7,843 nt of DNA from Candidatus Poseidoniaceae archaeon (GTDB lineage Archaea; Thermoplasmatota; Poseidoniia; Poseidoniales; Poseidoniaceae): contig JAKMFY010000083.1 in the NCBI GenBank assembly GCA_022425185.1, positions 1 through 7,843 of the forward strand, given 5' to 3'. Made by a program: the position numbers and the translations under genes. Below are positions 6,401 through 7,843 of this stretch, in pieces (positions within the stretch are counted from its first letter, which is position 1; each line of letters begins with the position of its first letter). The notes under the pieces are model-generated. The model did no database searches and was not told the origin of the DNA. It saw nothing but the letters and a program-made list of their open reading frames with translations.

Positions 6401-7479
6401 CAGAGTCGACAGACTTCGTTCTTATTACGCTCTTTTCAATGGATGCAGGAGCGGACTTGACCATTCTTGTCAACGACGATTCCTCAGTCGCTGGCGGTAC
6501 AATCGATGGTACAGTCTCTGTTACAAACACAGGAAACAGTGCTGATCAATTCTCAATTAGTTCAGTAGGATTATCATGCACTCTTGCTGAATCAGTGACT
6601 CTTTCACCAGGGGCCTCATCTCCACCTCTTCCATGGACGTGTGATGTTTCTGAGGATGCCTTGGCAGGAACAAATGCATTCAGTCTGCGAGTCGTGTCTT
6701 CTGCACGTTCAGATTACGTGTATAGCGAAGTCGCGACCTACAATGTGGAAGCATCATGGGATTCAGCATCTGTTGTCTCAATTTCAGTTGATACGACCTC
6801 ACTTGATGTTCCCTACATGGGCGGCTCGTCGACATCAGTTACCGTCACAAATCTTGCTAACATCGACATTACCGGACGTCTCACTCTGCTCGGTATAGGT
6901 GACGGAGTTTTCGATGTACAATGGAACAATACAGCAGGGGAAAAGACGGACTTGTTTACCCTAAGCCCGGGTGCTTCAGAAATTTTTGTTGTCCGTCTCA
7001 ATGCAATTTCAACTCAAGCCACATCTGCAGAGTTGAAAGTTCGAGCTTTGGTTCAAGTTGATGGAAGCAGTGTTGATGCAGAATCTTCTCTTATCGAAGT
7101 AGATTTAGCAGGTAAAGCCCAACCTCCTGAAGGTATCACTCTCCTTGGAATCGAAATTGGAGGCGATGCAACATTCAAGATCATGGCTGCAGGTTATGTC
7201 TTGTTTGCTCTTGCTTTATTGGTCATAAAATATCGATCTCCTTCGAGTAAATCGACTTCCAATGAAGAAGAAGATGAAGATAAAGAAGAGGAAGAAGAGA
7301 AGGAATATGCTCTGGGGCCGAATGAATGTCGAATGGATACGAATCGCCGAATTACTTGTCCGTCATGTGAAGCAAGACTTGCTGTACCAGGTGGAAACGA
7401 TCCTCCGTTCAGATTCAGTTGTCCAACATGTGAGTCAAACATTCGTGTCGTGGAATATGGTTCGGCTCCGAAATTCTGA
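3490..7479 (+). CDS. Giant membrane-anchored surface protein: beta-sandwich modules, nested SGNH hydrolase, cytosolic zinc ribbon
   Basis: A 1329-residue type I surface protein, not recognised as a named gene. A signal peptide covers residues 1-29, with a hydrophobic core at 9-25 and likely cleavage after AKA. Eight CARDB/NEW3-like beta-sandwich modules follow, each with a PG(E/Q)-like turn and then an N-x-G or similar anchor, at about residues 60, 175, 581, 690, 798, 905, 1015 and 1123. Outside module 2 the spacing is 107-115 residues. Module 2 is split by an SGNH hydrolase domain (about 215-462). One membrane helix at about 1229-1246 is followed by a Lys/Arg-containing stop-transfer stretch, a strongly acidic linker (1259-1272) and a CxxC...CxxC zinc ribbon (Cys1290, 1293, 1311, 1314). 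The ectodomain is rich in Ser, Thr and N-x-S/T sequons, as in glycosylated archaeal envelope proteins. It probably binds or trims extracellular polymers; the substrate is unknown. It lies 64 bases after metK, probably as its own transcript. Confidence 0.93.
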   Translation: MSKTHSRAVVLVLLMLAASASPLAFTAKADSTIVLSVDTPHMILIPGESVNLSLVIENNGSSIESYSVESSTIGLSSVWSATPTAASVSNVLPTYNASTTIVVQLLETATPSDNGMFTLMVNESDGTATSTIDVYVSVAIVYHPSIDASGVGDNGLLALQPGQSVDLQIPVSNLGSVTDSYLLSVQVEPDLSGWWANYTSNTGSNTTSTVPSWSMSVSDVLMFGNSYTSQNGLSSMVEEMLRSAGSPSNTSDFTAGGQTLPGHWSDVNTSSSAQNLSLASGVWDTVVLQDQSQRPGFLRSNSEWIASKNASIDLAERVDSEGGSTMLMMTWGRRSGDATNPILFSNYTLMQDRLEQGYIDFRDNISSQTSSDIYIAPVGLAFKHIHDSIIASGGNPQSPTSTFYGLYTNDGSHPSTSGSYLAACVLFSALTGDSPVGLTDNTTMDAALRLTLQQTAAEVVFNGSSEYDYPWETSGAIQPMSQHSAFPPGWEVRWLDDQIENLSAQNQEFSTLRISIPSDALPGATGVRLHAGSLMGNLSTSTLMVIDVQATYDVQVDFLASTDDFIPGEQTNTSVSITNLGTTQSTYSHSLSILSGPCTVALLTAETTFAIDEVSNIPFAVDVGSSGNIGDVCSVRMINTLSEDSSVSFVRDFSFEVDRKVDFTVQGPSGAMLLVPGLEETLEVRVFNTGSETETFSLQIVSNASAHVGLTLDTASSVTVASGQSATWTLSAMAASGSLGLNERIISVTHDSLKTLNTTLPFDVQPVSELELSGTLDGRIVVQPGQTSSINIVIENVGTSNVSLDTFTISGLPGGVSAELSDVSSITLASGELYVAQLNVTASAAVTARSDSLSIRLVSDAPDSLLPLELQVIDRSLAQLNANTNQAIAGPSAVTNVTIEVTNIGTMQDTFLLSLESGESSTYFELTLSQTSVVLGVGQSATVVLGVRESSAGAPETGLPINIQVSSTLDSESTDFVLITLFSMDAGADLTILVNDDSSVAGGTIDGTVSVTNTGNSADQFSISSVGLSCTLAESVTLSPGASSPPLPWTCDVSEDALAGTNAFSLRVVSSARSDYVYSEVATYNVEASWDSASVVSISVDTTSLDVPYMGGSSTSVTVTNLANIDITGRLTLLGIGDGVFDVQWNNTAGEKTDLFTLSPGASEIFVVRLNAISTQATSAELKVRALVQVDGSSVDAESSLIEVDLAGKAQPPEGITLLGIEIGGDATFKIMAAGYVLFALALLVIKYRSPSSKSTSNEEEDEDKEEEEEKEYALGPNECRMDTNRRITCPSCEARLAVPGGNDPPFRFSCPTCESNIRVVEYGSAPKF
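4132..4875 (+). other. SGNH/GDSL-like hydrolase domain nested in the surface protein
   Basis: Encodes about residues 215-462. The pattern matches SGNH hydrolases of the GNSYT type (similar in style to DUF4886-like proteins, recalled rather than searched). VLMFGNSYT has the nucleophile Ser226 at 220-228. WDTVVLQDQSQRPG (283-296) corresponds to block III. MLMMTWGRRSGD is at 326-337 and IYIAPVGLAF at 373-382. NDGSHPSTSGSYLAA (409-423) contains the Asp410-x-x-His413 pair of block V. All three triad residues are present, so the domain is likely an active esterase or acetylesterase outside the cell. The substrate is not predictable from sequence. Confidence 0.85.
7264..7305 (+). repeat. Low-complexity GAA/GAG tract coding for an acidic linker
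   Basis: A 42-base purine-rich stretch of mostly GAA, GAG and GAT codons encodes residues 1259-1272 of the surface protein, 12 of 14 being Glu or Asp. It forms a charged spacer between the membrane anchor and the zinc ribbon. On the minus strand it is a pyrimidine tract with many short T runs, lying about 180 bases beyond the end of the convergent methyltransferase gene. Length variation between strains would be expected. Confidence 0.6.
7357..7431 (+). other. Zinc-ribbon motif at the cytosolic C terminus of the surface protein
   Basis: Codons 1290-1314 encode CPSC, a spacer of 17 residues, then CPTC: two CxxC knuckles typical of a small zinc ribbon. The segment between them (ARLAVPGG ... 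FRFSC) has the usual beta-strand character. By topology it should lie in the cytosol behind the single membrane helix. Zinc binding is strongly suggested; the partner is unknown. Confidence 0.75.
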
Positions 7480-7480
7480 T

Positions 7481-7843
7481 TCATTCACGTCGTTGAGCTA
7501 ACAAAAGGAACGCAGTATGGCCAAAGGGCCCATTTACTGGACGTACGCCGCCTCTGCTCGCTTTACCCCATTCCCGCTCAATAATTTCTCCTGCCCATTC
7601 AACGTGCAATCCTGCTTCTTCACAGGCAATCCATGCTTTCTCAAGTTGGCTGGTAACTGGGCAGTAACAGGAGATGCGTGCGCCAACATTTAGCAAAGGT
7701 GCAACCGCTTCGATAGCAGGTGGATGTTCGGGTAAATCAAGAAGAATCGCATCAACATATTCGGCCTGTTTTTTGATATCTTCAACCACATCTTCGATGC
7801 GTCCTTCGATATGACTGTGATTGGGGAATTCAACCGTGCATTG
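7481..7843 (-). CDS. trmI: tRNA (adenine-N1)-methyltransferase, TrmI-like, N-terminal part outside window
   Basis: The C-terminal 120 residues of a Rossmann-fold, SAM-dependent methyltransferase; the frame is open to the right edge. The segment YVDAILLDLPEHPPAIEAV fits the strand-4 region of TrmI (usually D-x-x-x-LDLP), followed by APLLNVGARISCYCPVTSQLEK, the family's usual LKPGG-like turn and P-T-x-x-Q segment. The tail RPVNGPFGHTAFLLLAQR corresponds to the conserved C-terminal R-x(n)-GHTxFLxxAR ending. In archaea TrmI makes 1-methyladenosine at tRNA positions 57 and/or 58, which stabilises the T-loop. The SAM-binding glycine motif lies in the missing part. The GTG at 7789 is internal: homology-like sequence continues upstream of it. 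The stop is one base from the stop of the convergent surface gene. A related methyltransferase of other specificity is possible but less likely. Confidence 0.85.
   Translation of the reverse strand, partial: QCTVEFPNHSHIEGRIEDVVEDIKKQAEYVDAILLDLPEHPPAIEAVAPLLNVGARISCYCPVTSQLEKAWIACEEAGLHVEWAGEIIEREWGKASRGGVRPVNGPFGHTAFLLLAQRRE

Noticed and set aside
3490..7479. Reading the repeated modules as an S-layer protein or a sialidase
   Set aside because: No S-layer domain or Asp-box motif is visible. The modules fit only a generic CARDB/NEW3-like pattern, so no more specific name is supported.
7194..7484. Minus-strand frame with a serine-rich run, opposite the acidic linker
   Set aside because: The serine run is simply the antisense reading of GAA/GAG codons, and the frame covers the zinc ribbon of a clearly real gene.
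7784..7789. GTG at 7789 as the start of a small 102-residue protein
   Set aside because: The frame stays open to the right edge, and the visible part is only the second half of a TrmI-like methyltransferase fold, so this GTG is internal.
1..7843. CRISPR arrays, tRNA or rRNA genes, insertion sequences, integrase sites
   Set aside because: No regularly spaced direct repeats, cloverleaf-forming segments, transposase motifs or paired terminal repeats were seen, and genes fill almost all of the window.

Overview
This window looks like chromosomal DNA from an archaeon, most plausibly a planktonic euryarchaeote of the Marine Group II / Thermoplasmatota type. Three things point that way. The aspartyl-tRNA synthetase is of the archaeal/eukaryotic form rather than the long bacterial form. 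The tRNA methyltransferase at the right edge resembles TrmI. There is a very large surface protein with a signal peptide, many beta-sandwich modules, one C-terminal membrane anchor and a cytosolic zinc ribbon. No start codon in view has a clear Shine-Dalgarno sequence, and three starts have AT-rich TATA-like elements about 25 bases upstream, as expected for leaderless archaeal mRNAs. The lineage is inferred from gene content, not proven. Base composition is moderate and similar across the genes by eye.

Layout, left to right. (1) Positions 1-671, minus strand: an alpha/beta hydrolase cut by the left edge; its expected catalytic His lies outside the window. (2) 682-2082, minus strand: aspS, whose stop is 10 bases before the hydrolase start, so the two probably share one transcript. 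(3) 2083-2180: a short divergent promoter region. (4) 2181-3425, plus strand: metK, a bacterial-type S-adenosylmethionine synthetase, followed directly by a run of seven T residues. (5) 3490-7479, plus strand: a 1329-residue exported protein of eight CARDB/NEW3-like modules, with an SGNH-type hydrolase domain inserted in the second module. (6) 7481-7843, minus strand: the C-terminal 120 residues of a TrmI-like tRNA (adenine-N1) methyltransferase, meeting the surface gene tail to tail with one base between the stop codons.

Three of the genes can be linked functionally: AspRS charges tRNA, TrmI methylates tRNA, and MetK makes the methyl donor TrmI uses. The hydrolase and the surface protein show no clear link to them. 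The most unusual item is the surface protein: an apparently intact Ser-Asp-His esterase-like domain nested inside an adhesin-like stalk and tied through the membrane to a zinc ribbon. Also notable are the bacterial-type MetK in an otherwise archaeal setting and an AspRS whose anticodon-domain residues suggest relaxed tRNA specificity.

Coding density is very high. No gap exceeds 100 bases, and I saw no tRNA, rRNA, CRISPR array, insertion sequence or attachment site.
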